Assembly (NCBI GenBank): GCA_026990725.1
Contig: JALXCX010000290.1
Span: 1-5,267, forward strand
DNA from: Desulfobulbaceae bacterium
GTDB lineage: Bacteria > Desulfobacterota > Desulfobulbia > Desulfobulbales > Desulfobulbaceae
Reading direction: 5' to 3'
Length of the DNA: 5,267 nt
Every line of letters starts with the position of its first letter. Position 1 is the stretch's first letter. The notes beneath the pieces were generated by a model. That model saw nothing but the letters and a program-made list of their open reading frames with translations, had not been told where the DNA came from and did not search any database. The position numbers and the translations under genes are program-made. Shown one piece after another: positions 1 to 4,809 of the stretch.

Positions 1-807
1 GCCTTGACCCGGCTTCTTGACGAAGATCTTACTCTGCGTCTTACCCGTGAGGAACAAACCCACGAGGTGTTGATTTCCGGTGTGGGTCAGGTGCATCTTG
101 AAGCAATTAAAGAAAAGATCCAGCGAAAATTCGGCGTGGAAATGGAGCTCGCCATTCCCAAAATTCCATATCGTGAAACCTTGAGAGGGAGAACAACTGT
201 CCAGGGCAAGCATAAAAAACAATCCGGAGGCCGTGGCCAGTATGGCGATTGCACTGTCGAGCTTGAGCCTTTAGCTGCCGGTGAGCATTTTGAGTTTGTT
301 GATAAAATTGTTGGCGGGGTTATTCCTCAGCAATACAGGCCTGCGGTTGAAAAAGGCATAATTGAGGCCATGGACAAGGGCGTAATTGCCGGTTATCCGT
401 TTGTTGATTTGAAGGTTACGCTTATTGATGGTTCATTTCATAATGTTGATTCCTCGGAAATGGCTTTTAAAATTGCAGGCTCGTTGGCCTTTAAAAAGGG
501 GGTCCAGGAGGCTCAACCTGTTTTGCTTGAGCCAATCATGGAAGTGGAGATCATGGTCGACAAGGAACATGTAGGCGATGTTATGGGCGATCTGAATTCC
601 CGGCGCGGCAAGGTTCTTGGCATGGATACGGGTGGTAAATATGAGATTGTCAACGCCCAGGTTCCGCAATCTGAAATTCAGCTTTATGCCCCTGACCTGA
701 CTTCTATGACAGGTGGCCGAGGGGCGTTCACGGTTTCTTTTTCTCATTATGAGGAAGTACCCGCTCATATTGCAGAAAAGATTATTGCCGAGCATAATGC
801 TGCATAA
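1..807 (+). CDS. fusA: Elongation factor G, type-2-like, C-terminal part (5' end outside window)
   Basis: EF-G is the cytoplasmic GTPase that drives tRNA-mRNA translocation on the ribosome and, with RRF, ribosome recycling. About 268 residues are visible, so the GTPase domain and domain II (some 400 residues) lie outside the window. What remains is the end of domain III (HEVLISGVGQVHLE), domain IV with its QSGGRGQYGD loop near visible residues 74-83 and the VDSSEMAFKIAGS segment, and domain V (EPIMEVEIMVDKEHVGDVMGDLNSRRGKV, through the TGGRGAF region). The KHKKQSGGRGQYGD form, with KHKK before the loop, is the pattern I associate with the second EF-G paralogue (EF-G-2) rather than the main fusA product; this subtype call is from recall. 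The frame is open from base 1 and stops with TAA at 805-807, overlapping the next gene by one base. The first TTG (4-6) is internal, not a start. Confidence 0.93.
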   Translation, partial: ALTRLLDEDLTLRLTREEQTHEVLISGVGQVHLEAIKEKIQRKFGVEMELAIPKIPYRETLRGRTTVQGKHKKQSGGRGQYGDCTVELEPLAAGEHFEFVDKIVGGVIPQQYRPAVEKGIIEAMDKGVIAGYPFVDLKVTLIDGSFHNVDSSEMAFKIAGSLAFKKGVQEAQPVLLEPIMEVEIMVDKEHVGDVMGDLNSRRGKVLGMDTGGKYEIVNAQVPQSEIQLYAPDLTSMTGGRGAFTVSFSHYEEVPAHIAEKIIAEHNAA

Positions 808-1313
808 TGGATAAAAAGAAGACCTACAGCTGTGGCGTACTGACCTTAAGCGACAAGGGCTCACGCGGAGAACGCGATGATACTTCAGGCCCGGCGCTTG
901 AGAAGATGCTTGCCGGGCAGGGGTATTCGGTGGTCGCTTATGAAATTATTCCTGATAAACAAGAGCTTATTGAAGCCACCTTAATGTCGTGGGTTGATGA
1001 TAAAAAAATTGATTTAATCATCACCACAGGCGGTACAGGTGTTTCACCCAGCGACCGGACACCTGAGGCAACCCGCAGGGTCATAGATCTTGAAATTCCC
1101 GGCCTTGGCGAGGCCATGCGTCAGGCAAGTCTTACCAAAACACCGCAGGCTGTCTGGTCCAGGGGAATTGCCGGTATTCGCAAAAAAAGTTTGATTATTA
1201 ATCTTCCAGGCAGCGAAAGGGCGGCACGGGAAAATATCGAGGTTGTTATATCGGCACTTGAGCATGGTTTGTACAAGCTTAAGGGGGGAAAGGCTGATTG
1301 TGGAGTGTTGTAA
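807..1313 (+). CDS. mogA: MogA/MoaB-family molybdopterin adenylyltransferase
   Basis: MogA activates molybdopterin by transferring AMP from ATP to it, the step before metal insertion during molybdenum/tungsten cofactor synthesis in the cytoplasm. The 168-residue product is a single MoCF-binding (MoaB/Mog) domain. It shows an N-terminal GVLTLSDKGSRGERDDTSGP segment, the nucleotide/pterin-binding TGGTG at residues 74-78, SPSDRTPEAT at 80-89, and the C-terminal NLPGS turn at 132-136. The length fits MogA or MoaB; separating them by sequence alone is not firm, but D83 after the TGGTG loop favours an active enzyme. The ATG at 807 shares its A with the TAA of the EF-G gene (TAATG), and no good Shine-Dalgarno is seen, so translation is probably coupled to the upstream gene. 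The cofactor would serve molybdo- or tungsto-enzymes such as formate dehydrogenases. Confidence 0.9.
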   Translation: MDKKKTYSCGVLTLSDKGSRGERDDTSGPALEKMLAGQGYSVVAYEIIPDKQELIEATLMSWVDDKKIDLIITTGGTGVSPSDRTPEATRRVIDLEIPGLGEAMRQASLTKTPQAVWSRGIAGIRKKSLIINLPGSERAARENIEVVISALEHGLYKLKGGKADCGVL

Positions 1314-1455
1314 AACGTCTTTTGATGCAACGGTGCAGTTTATTTGAAAGTATCCCGTTTAACGTTGTTCTTATGTTATATTTCCATGATTTGAAGTCAG
1401 CGTTTTTCTGTTAAGAGATCTTACCGTACATTTTGGGCCAGCCATGCCTGGATAT
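1314..1455. other. Non-coding stretch downstream of mogA
   Basis: These 142 bases lie between the mogA stop and the terminator hairpin. I see no ORF with recognisable content, no strong hairpin and no clear promoter. It is probably the 3' untranslated part of the EF-G/mogA transcript. Confidence 0.5.
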
Positions 1456-1497
1456 TTAAAAAGCCCTTTCCGTGCCAGCACGGAAAGGGCTTTTTAA
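1456..1497. terminator. Perfect-stem bidirectional intrinsic terminator
   Basis: The left arm TTAAAAAGCCCTTTCCGTG (1456-1474) and right arm CACGGAAAGGGCTTTTTAA (1479-1497) are exact reverse complements: a 19-bp stem with the 4-nt loop CCAG. The GC-rich core is flanked by five A's on the left and five T's on the right, so the RNA from either strand ends in a U-run. It lies between the convergent genes mogA (+) and purM (-), which fits termination of both transcripts. The purM transcript would have to pass through the 153-bp mobile element first. Confidence 0.92.
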
Positions 1498-1498
1498 T

Positions 1499-1506
1499 TT
1501 CTTTTT
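1499..1506 (+). repeat. Target-site duplication, left copy (TTCTTTTT)
   Basis: Eight bases directly left of the GTAAC end of the MITE-like element, identical to 1660-1667. Confidence 0.7.
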
Positions 1507-1659
1507 GTAACTATTCAGCTACCAGCACAATGTTGGCATAACCTGTGACCTGTAACTGTACAGATGTGCTCCATAGTACGGCAAGCAGGCCAACGAACTA
1601 TAGCCCCTCTATGTGAGGCGGCCTGATCGCCGCACTATGGGGTGCCGCTGAACAGTTAC
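1507..1659. mobile_element. MITE-like element with IS66-type ends
   Basis: The left end reads GTAACTATTCAGC (1507-1519). The right end, read on the minus strand from 1659, is GTAACTGTTCAGC, matching 12 of 13 bases as a terminal inverted repeat. The 8 bases just outside each end are identical: TTCTTTTT at 1499-1506 and at 1660-1667. IS66-family elements are known to have GTAA-type ends and to make 8-bp target duplications, so both ends and duplication fit that family. The element is 153 bp with no transposase ORF, so it could only move with a transposase supplied from elsewhere. The T-rich duplication is low complexity, which weakens it a little, but its borders coincide exactly with the inverted-repeat ends. 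It sits between two convergent genes, where insertion would do little harm. Confidence 0.78.
1552..1659. repeat. Long imperfect palindrome inside the MITE
   Basis: The arm 1552-1591 and the reverse complement of 1620-1659 agree at 31 of 40 positions, with a centre of 28 nt. Matching blocks include GTAACTGT/ACAGTTAC at the outer end, CCATAGT/ACTATGG (1571-1577 with 1634-1640) and CAGGCC/GGCCTG-type pairing (1586-1591 with 1620-1625). As RNA it would fold into a long interrupted hairpin. The outer left arm begins with a third copy of the terminal motif (GTAACTGTACAG, 1552-1563). Confidence 0.75.
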
Positions 1660-1667
1660 TTCTTTTT
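1660..1667 (+). repeat. Target-site duplication, right copy (TTCTTTTT)
   Basis: Eight bases directly right of the GTTAC end of the MITE-like element, identical to 1499-1506. A longer T-run continues to 1670. Confidence 0.7.
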
Positions 1668-1693
1668 TTTGTTTATAAGGCGGGTGGGGAGGT

Positions 1694-2752
1694 TTACAGG
1701 CCTTCAATCAAAACTGTTTTGCTGTCGTTTTCATCGGCAGCCTGGATTTCTCCTATCAGAAATGGTGTCTCCCCCAAGGCGGAAAATTGCTGGAGAACAT
1801 CTTCGACCTGATCATCGTGTACAAGGGCCATCATGCCGATACCCATATTGAAAGTACGATACATCTCCATTTCAGGAATCTCGCCTTTGGTCCGCAGGAA
1901 ATCAAAAACCGGTGGTATCTTCCAACTGTCTTTTTGGAGTACAGCCTTACAGCCGTCGGGCAGAATACGAGGGACGTTATCATAAAAACCGCCCCCGGTA
2001 TTGTGGATAAGGCCGTTAACTTTGTAATTACGCAGGACTGTAAGAACACTTTCAACGTAAATGCGGGTTGGTTTGAGTAACTCCTGGCCAACAGTGCACC
2101 CGAGTTCATCAACCCAGTCATCAACTTTTAAAGCCAGGTCATCAAAAAATATTTTCCGCACAAGGGAAAATCCGTTCGAGTGCAGCCCGGAAGCCGCCAA
2201 TCCGATAATTTTGTTGCCGACCCGGATGTCTGAGCCGTCAATAATCTTGTTCCGTTCTCCAATGCCGACAACAAAACCGGCCAGATCGTAATCTCCACTC
2301 CGGTAAAGGCCCGGCATTTCGGCAGTTTCACCGCCAATAAGTGAACATTTAGAGATCTTGCAGCCATCCGCAATTCCTTTCACCACAGCAGTCGCCTGGT
2401 CCAGATCAAGGGAGGATGAAGCAAAATAGTCAAGAAAAAATAAAGGTTTAGCCCCGTTAACAATTACATCGTTTACACACATTGCCACCAGGTCTATGCC
2501 AATGGTGTCATGTTTATTACAAAGTTTTGCAACTGTCAGTTTGGTACCTACGCCGTCAGTTGAGGCAATGAGCACCGGATCTTCATAACCGGCATTGCCA
2601 ATGGCAAAGAGTCCGGAAAAGCCACCTATGTCATTTATTACTCCACGTGTATGGGTATCGGCAACCAGTCCTTTGATACGTGAAATAAAGGCGTTGCCCT
2701 TGTCGATATCAACGCCGGCTTCACTGTATTTTGATGAGGATATTTCTGTCAT
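1694..2752 (-). CDS. purM: Phosphoribosylformylglycinamidine cyclo-ligase (AIR synthetase)
   Basis: PurM performs the fifth step of de novo purine synthesis: ATP-dependent closure of the imidazole ring of FGAM to give aminoimidazole ribonucleotide, in the cytoplasm. The 352-residue protein has the usual family length (E. coli PurM is about 345). Visible family motifs in order: AGVDID near the start (11-17), the ATP-site DGVGTK at 66-71, GGETAEMPG at 140-148, GLHSNG at 189-194, LKPTRIYV at 226-233, HNTGGGFYDNVPR at 250-262, and FNMGIGM near the C-terminus. The ATG at 2752 gives the N-terminus expected for the family. No clear Shine-Dalgarno precedes it (the 15 bases upstream are AT-rich), so initiation may depend on an unstructured leader. 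Stop is TAA. It is convergent with mogA and stands alone, with its own promoter and no purN beside it in view. Confidence 0.97.
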   Translation of the reverse strand: MTEISSSKYSEAGVDIDKGNAFISRIKGLVADTHTRGVINDIGGFSGLFAIGNAGYEDPVLIASTDGVGTKLTVAKLCNKHDTIGIDLVAMCVNDVIVNGAKPLFFLDYFASSSLDLDQATAVVKGIADGCKISKCSLIGGETAEMPGLYRSGDYDLAGFVVGIGERNKIIDGSDIRVGNKIIGLAASGLHSNGFSLVRKIFFDDLALKVDDWVDELGCTVGQELLKPTRIYVESVLTVLRNYKVNGLIHNTGGGFYDNVPRILPDGCKAVLQKDSWKIPPVFDFLRTKGEIPEMEMYRTFNMGIGMMALVHDDQVEDVLQQFSALGETPFLIGEIQAADENDSKTVLIEGL

Positions 2753-2845
2753 TGGTTAAATCGCTTTATAGAGGGAAAGTGCCAAGGGTGAAGACACCAT
2801 AACAAAGGAAGTAGAAAAGATTTTTCACTTCATCTGAAATAAAGA

Positions 2846-2875
2846 ATAATACATTTTTTGGAATGGTATTGTCAA
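2846..2875 (-). promoter_or_regulatory. Sigma70-type promoter for purM
   Basis: On the minus strand there is a perfect -35 TTGACA (2875-2870) and a -10 TATTAT (2851-2846) with one mismatch from TATAAT, separated by 18 bases. The predicted start is near 2839, leaving a leader of about 87 nt before the purM ATG. I see no purine-riboswitch pattern in the leader and no operator I can name. Confidence 0.75.
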
Positions 2876-2891
2876 TATGTTTGTCTTGTGA

Positions 2892-2920
2892 TTGCAAGCC
2901 GGATCAGTATCTGCTATTTT
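2892..2920 (+). promoter_or_regulatory. Candidate extended -10 promoter for the DUF2065 gene
   Basis: TTGCAA (2892-2897, 4 of 6 to consensus), 17-base spacer, then TATTTT (2915-2920) preceded by TG at 2912-2913, an extended -10 form. The predicted start falls at about 2927-2928, on the A of the ATG. This is weak by itself but is the best match in the region. Confidence 0.35.
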
Positions 2921-2927
2921 GATTTTC

Positions 2928-3128
2928 ATGAAACTATTTATCACACTCATCGGGTTGGTTTTTATTCTTGAAGGACTTCCCTATGTAGCCTCCCCTGAAT
3001 CCATGCAGCGCTGGTTAAGGCAACTTGAAGCTATGCGGCCGGAAGCATTGCGTGCCATGGGTATTCTTGCTATGGCTGTGGGTTTTATTCTCTGTTTTTT
3101 TGCCCAGAAAAGTGGTTTGTTGGGATAA
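2928..3128 (+). CDS. DUF2065 (YjeT-like) small membrane protein
   Basis: The 66-residue product has two hydrophobic segments (about residues 4-20 and 43-59) joined by a polar loop rich in Arg, Glu and Gln. The pattern FILEGLPYVASPESMQRWLRQL...LRAMGILAMAVGF, with the conserved EGLPY at 15-19, a Pro-Glu after the first helix and a Gly in the second helix, matches the DUF2065 family that includes E. coli YjeT (about 65 residues). The function of this family is not established. The ATG at 2928 is chosen over the in-frame TTG at 2892 because the added 12 residues (MQAGSVSAILIF) are not family-like and 2928 gives the usual length. No Shine-Dalgarno is visible before either. It is divergent from purM and lies 226 bases ahead of mgtE. 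Confidence 0.85.
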   Translation: MKLFITLIGLVFILEGLPYVASPESMQRWLRQLEAMRPEALRAMGILAMAVGFILCFFAQKSGLLG

Positions 3129-3200
3129 TCGGCAAGCCGGGCTGTTCTCCGTTATTAAGAGGTTTTTGTGTTTGACTTCTTTCCTGATTGTCCGGTATTG

Positions 3201-3206
3201 TATAAT
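3201..3206 (+). promoter_or_regulatory. Consensus -10 box (TATAAT), probable mgtE promoter
   Basis: A perfect TATAAT at 3201-3206. The only good -35-like hexamer is TTGACT at 3172-3177, but the spacing is 23 bases, too long for a normal sigma70 promoter; at 17 bases the hexamer is a poor TCTTTC. Promoter activity may need an activator, or the true start lies elsewhere. The predicted mRNA start is near 3213, giving a leader of about 140 nt to the mgtE ATG. Confidence 0.45.
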
Positions 3207-3282
3207 TTTTTAAAGAATAGAAGGGCCTTCCTGCTGTCTGGAGTTACGTAAGTCAACAGATTGAGGAGCCTTTTTTGTAGGA

Positions 3283-3332
3283 AAACAGTACTTGTGCCAG
3301 AGGGAAAGTATCGGTCTGGACCAGAACTGTTT
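3283..3332 (+). other. Possible hairpin in the mgtE leader
   Basis: AAACAGT (3283-3289) pairs with ACTGTTT (3326-3332), CT (3291-3292) with AG (3323-3324), and CCAGA (3297-3301) with TCTGG (3315-3319), giving an interrupted stem-loop ending 13 bases ahead of the AGGTGA ribosome site. It does not match the M-box Mg2+ riboswitch as I remember it. It may affect mgtE expression, but this is only a pairing seen by eye. Confidence 0.3.
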
Positions 3333-3344
3333 GTCATTACTTCC

Positions 3345-3350
3345 AGGTGA
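3345..3350 (+). promoter_or_regulatory. Ribosome binding site deciding the mgtE start
   Basis: AGGTGA four bases before the ATG at 3355. It supports 3355 over the upstream in-frame TTG at 3292, which has no such site and adds 21 residues unlike the family. Confidence 0.6.
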
Positions 3351-3354
3351 TTCC

Positions 3355-4737
3355 ATGGAAAAGGCACCAAAGCGTGAAATGATTGGTTTTGAAGGGAAGG
3401 TTCTGCTGGACACTCTTCGCCGGCTTCATCGCAGAGGGGCCACTGGAAATATTCGGAAACTCATTGAAAAAACACACCCGGCAGACCTTGCTTGGGTCTT
3501 TCGTTCCCTGCCGATTAGTGATCAAAAAGCAATTTTTGAAGTTATTGCCCATACGGACCTTACTGCTGATTTTTTAAGCGAACTCGATGAATCCATTATG
3601 GTGGAACTGGTTGAAGACCTGCCACCAACCTATTTAGCAGATGTCGTCACCAGCATGGCTTCTGACGATGCTGCAGATCTTTTAGAAGCACTTCCCAATG
3701 ACATTGCTGTTGAAATCCGGACGCACATGGAAGCTGATGACCGGGATGAAGTCGAGGAGCTGCTGAAGTATGATCCGGAAACCGCCGGTGGTATCATGTC
3801 ACCGGAGTTTATGTATCTTGATGAAAACCTCACCGTGGAAGAGGCCATTCAGAAGGTCCAAAAACGCAGTGAAGAAAAAGAGATGGTCTTTTATCTCTAT
3901 ATCACGCATGGTGACGGCCAGTTGACCGGCGTGCTTTCTCTTCGGGAACTGCTCATGCATCCGATGCACAGGTTGCTGAAAAATATTATGAATACCAATG
4001 TTATTTCCGTGACCACAGATACGGATCAGGAGGAAGTTGCCCATATTGTTTCCCAGTACAATCTTCTTGCTTTGCCTGTCGTGGATGCGGCCTTCCATCT
4101 GATGGGTATTGTTACTGTTGATGATGTTATAGATGTTATCCGTGAGGAAGCCACAGAAGACTTTATGCAGATGGCTGGTGCCGGTAAGGATAATGAAATT
4201 CTCCTTAAACCGCTGCATCAGAAAATTATGCTGCGCGCCCCCTGGCTCTTTGCCTCCTGGATAGGCGGGGTGACTGCCATGTTTATTGTGAATTCCTTTC
4301 AGCCGGAGTTGCAAAAGGTGCTGGCTCTGGCCTCGTTTATGCCGATAATCGCTGGCATGGGAGGCAATATTGCCACTCAGTCTTCAACCATTGTTGTTCG
4401 CGGGCTTGCAACAGGGCGGGTGAACACGCATCATTTCTTTCAGATAATTGGTAAGGAATCTCTGGTGGGGGTGGTTTTGGGGGCATTATTTGGGATGCTT
4501 CTGGGGTTGCTGGCCATGTTTCAGTATACAAATCCGGCTTATCTTGGCCTTGTGGTGGGTATTTCTGTTTTTGCGGTTATGTTTATGGCCGCCACCGTAG
4601 GGACAATTGTTCCCATGCTGCTCAAACGGTTTAATATAGACGCGGCGATAGCCACAGGACCCTTTATTACCAGTACTATTGATGTCCTTGGTATTACCCT
4701 GTTTTTTGGCGTGGCAAAATATCTTCTCAAGATCTGA
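3355..4737 (+). CDS. mgtE: MgtE-type magnesium transporter
   Basis: MgtE is a homodimeric inner-membrane Mg2+ channel whose cytoplasmic part senses Mg2+ and closes the pore when internal Mg2+ is high. The 460-residue product shows the full family layout. There is an acidic helical MgtE N domain (about 10-135), followed by the YDPETAGGIM junction (139-148), and tandem CBS domains (about 146-205 and 209-265, the latter with LPVVD...GIVTVDDVID). A connecting helix runs to about 292, then about five membrane segments (295-460). The membrane part carries MPIIAGMGGNIATQSSTIVVRG (329-350) and GPFITSTIDVLG (435-446); D443 appears to be the pore aspartate essential in the Thermus protein. No truncation or missing key region is seen. 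Stop is TGA at 4735-4737 at the expected family length, so TGA acts as an ordinary stop here, which matters for reading the next gene. Confidence 0.97.
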   Translation: MEKAPKREMIGFEGKVLLDTLRRLHRRGATGNIRKLIEKTHPADLAWVFRSLPISDQKAIFEVIAHTDLTADFLSELDESIMVELVEDLPPTYLADVVTSMASDDAADLLEALPNDIAVEIRTHMEADDRDEVEELLKYDPETAGGIMSPEFMYLDENLTVEEAIQKVQKRSEEKEMVFYLYITHGDGQLTGVLSLRELLMHPMHRLLKNIMNTNVISVTTDTDQEEVAHIVSQYNLLALPVVDAAFHLMGIVTVDDVIDVIREEATEDFMQMAGAGKDNEILLKPLHQKIMLRAPWLFASWIGGVTAMFIVNSFQPELQKVLALASFMPIIAGMGGNIATQSSTIVVRGLATGRVNTHHFFQIIGKESLVGVVLGALFGMLLGLLAMFQYTNPAYLGLVVGISVFAVMFMAATVGTIVPMLLKRFNIDAAIATGPFITSTIDVLGITLFFGVAKYLLKI

Positions 4738-4743
4738 TGCGGG

Positions 4744-4764
4744 CCGGGCGGCTCTGTCGTCCGG
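4744..4764 (+). other. GC-rich hairpin between mgtE and the rhodanese gene
   Basis: CCGGGCG (4744-4750) pairs with CGTCCGG (4758-4764) with one G-U pair and a 7-base loop. A run of six T's follows only about 20 bases later (4786-4791), so it is not a standard intrinsic terminator. It could be a weak or partial terminator, or a processing site between co-transcribed genes. Confidence 0.3.
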
Positions 4765-4798
4765 AGCGGGCTCACTGGCAGGCTGTTTTTTCTGGAAA

Positions 4799-4805
4799 AA
4801 GGGGG
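4799..4805 (+). promoter_or_regulatory. Ribosome binding site of the rhodanese gene
   Basis: AAGGGGG ending four bases before the ATG at 4810; a purine-rich, G-heavy and somewhat close Shine-Dalgarno that supports this start. Confidence 0.45.
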
Positions 4806-4809
4806 CGTT

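Noticed and set aside
433..864. 143-residue minus-strand open frame over EF-G and mogA
   Set aside because: Antisense to two well-supported genes, with no recognisable domain.
1552..1659. Mobile element limited to the 108-bp inner palindrome
   Set aside because: The 8 bases before 1552 (TGTGACCT) do not match those after 1659, whereas the 1507-1659 borders give an exact 8-bp duplication.
1642..1851. Small plus-strand open frame starting in the MITE and entering purM
   Set aside because: Antisense to the purM 3' end, with no family pattern; it starts inside the mobile element by chance.
2753..2839. Purine riboswitch in the purM leader
   Set aside because: I could not find the expected paired arms or conserved junction bases; the leader looks unstructured by eye.
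2892..2927. TTG start extending the DUF2065 protein by 12 residues
   Set aside because: The extension is not family-like, has no ribosome site, and overlaps the best promoter candidate.
3292..3354. TTG start extending MgtE by 21 residues
   Set aside because: The added residues are unlike the family, and AGGTGA supports the ATG at 3355.
3129..3354. M-box (ykoK) Mg2+ riboswitch before mgtE
   Set aside because: The conserved M-box core bases as I remember them are not present; only simple hairpins are seen.
3799..4314. 171-residue minus-strand open frame inside mgtE
   Set aside because: Antisense shadow of the CBS and connecting region of mgtE; no own start signal or recognisable domain.
4775..4792. 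Sigma54-like promoter (TGGCAGG followed by a T-run) before the rhodanese gene
   Set aside because: The -24 half looks plausible, but there is no GC at the -12 position with the needed spacing.
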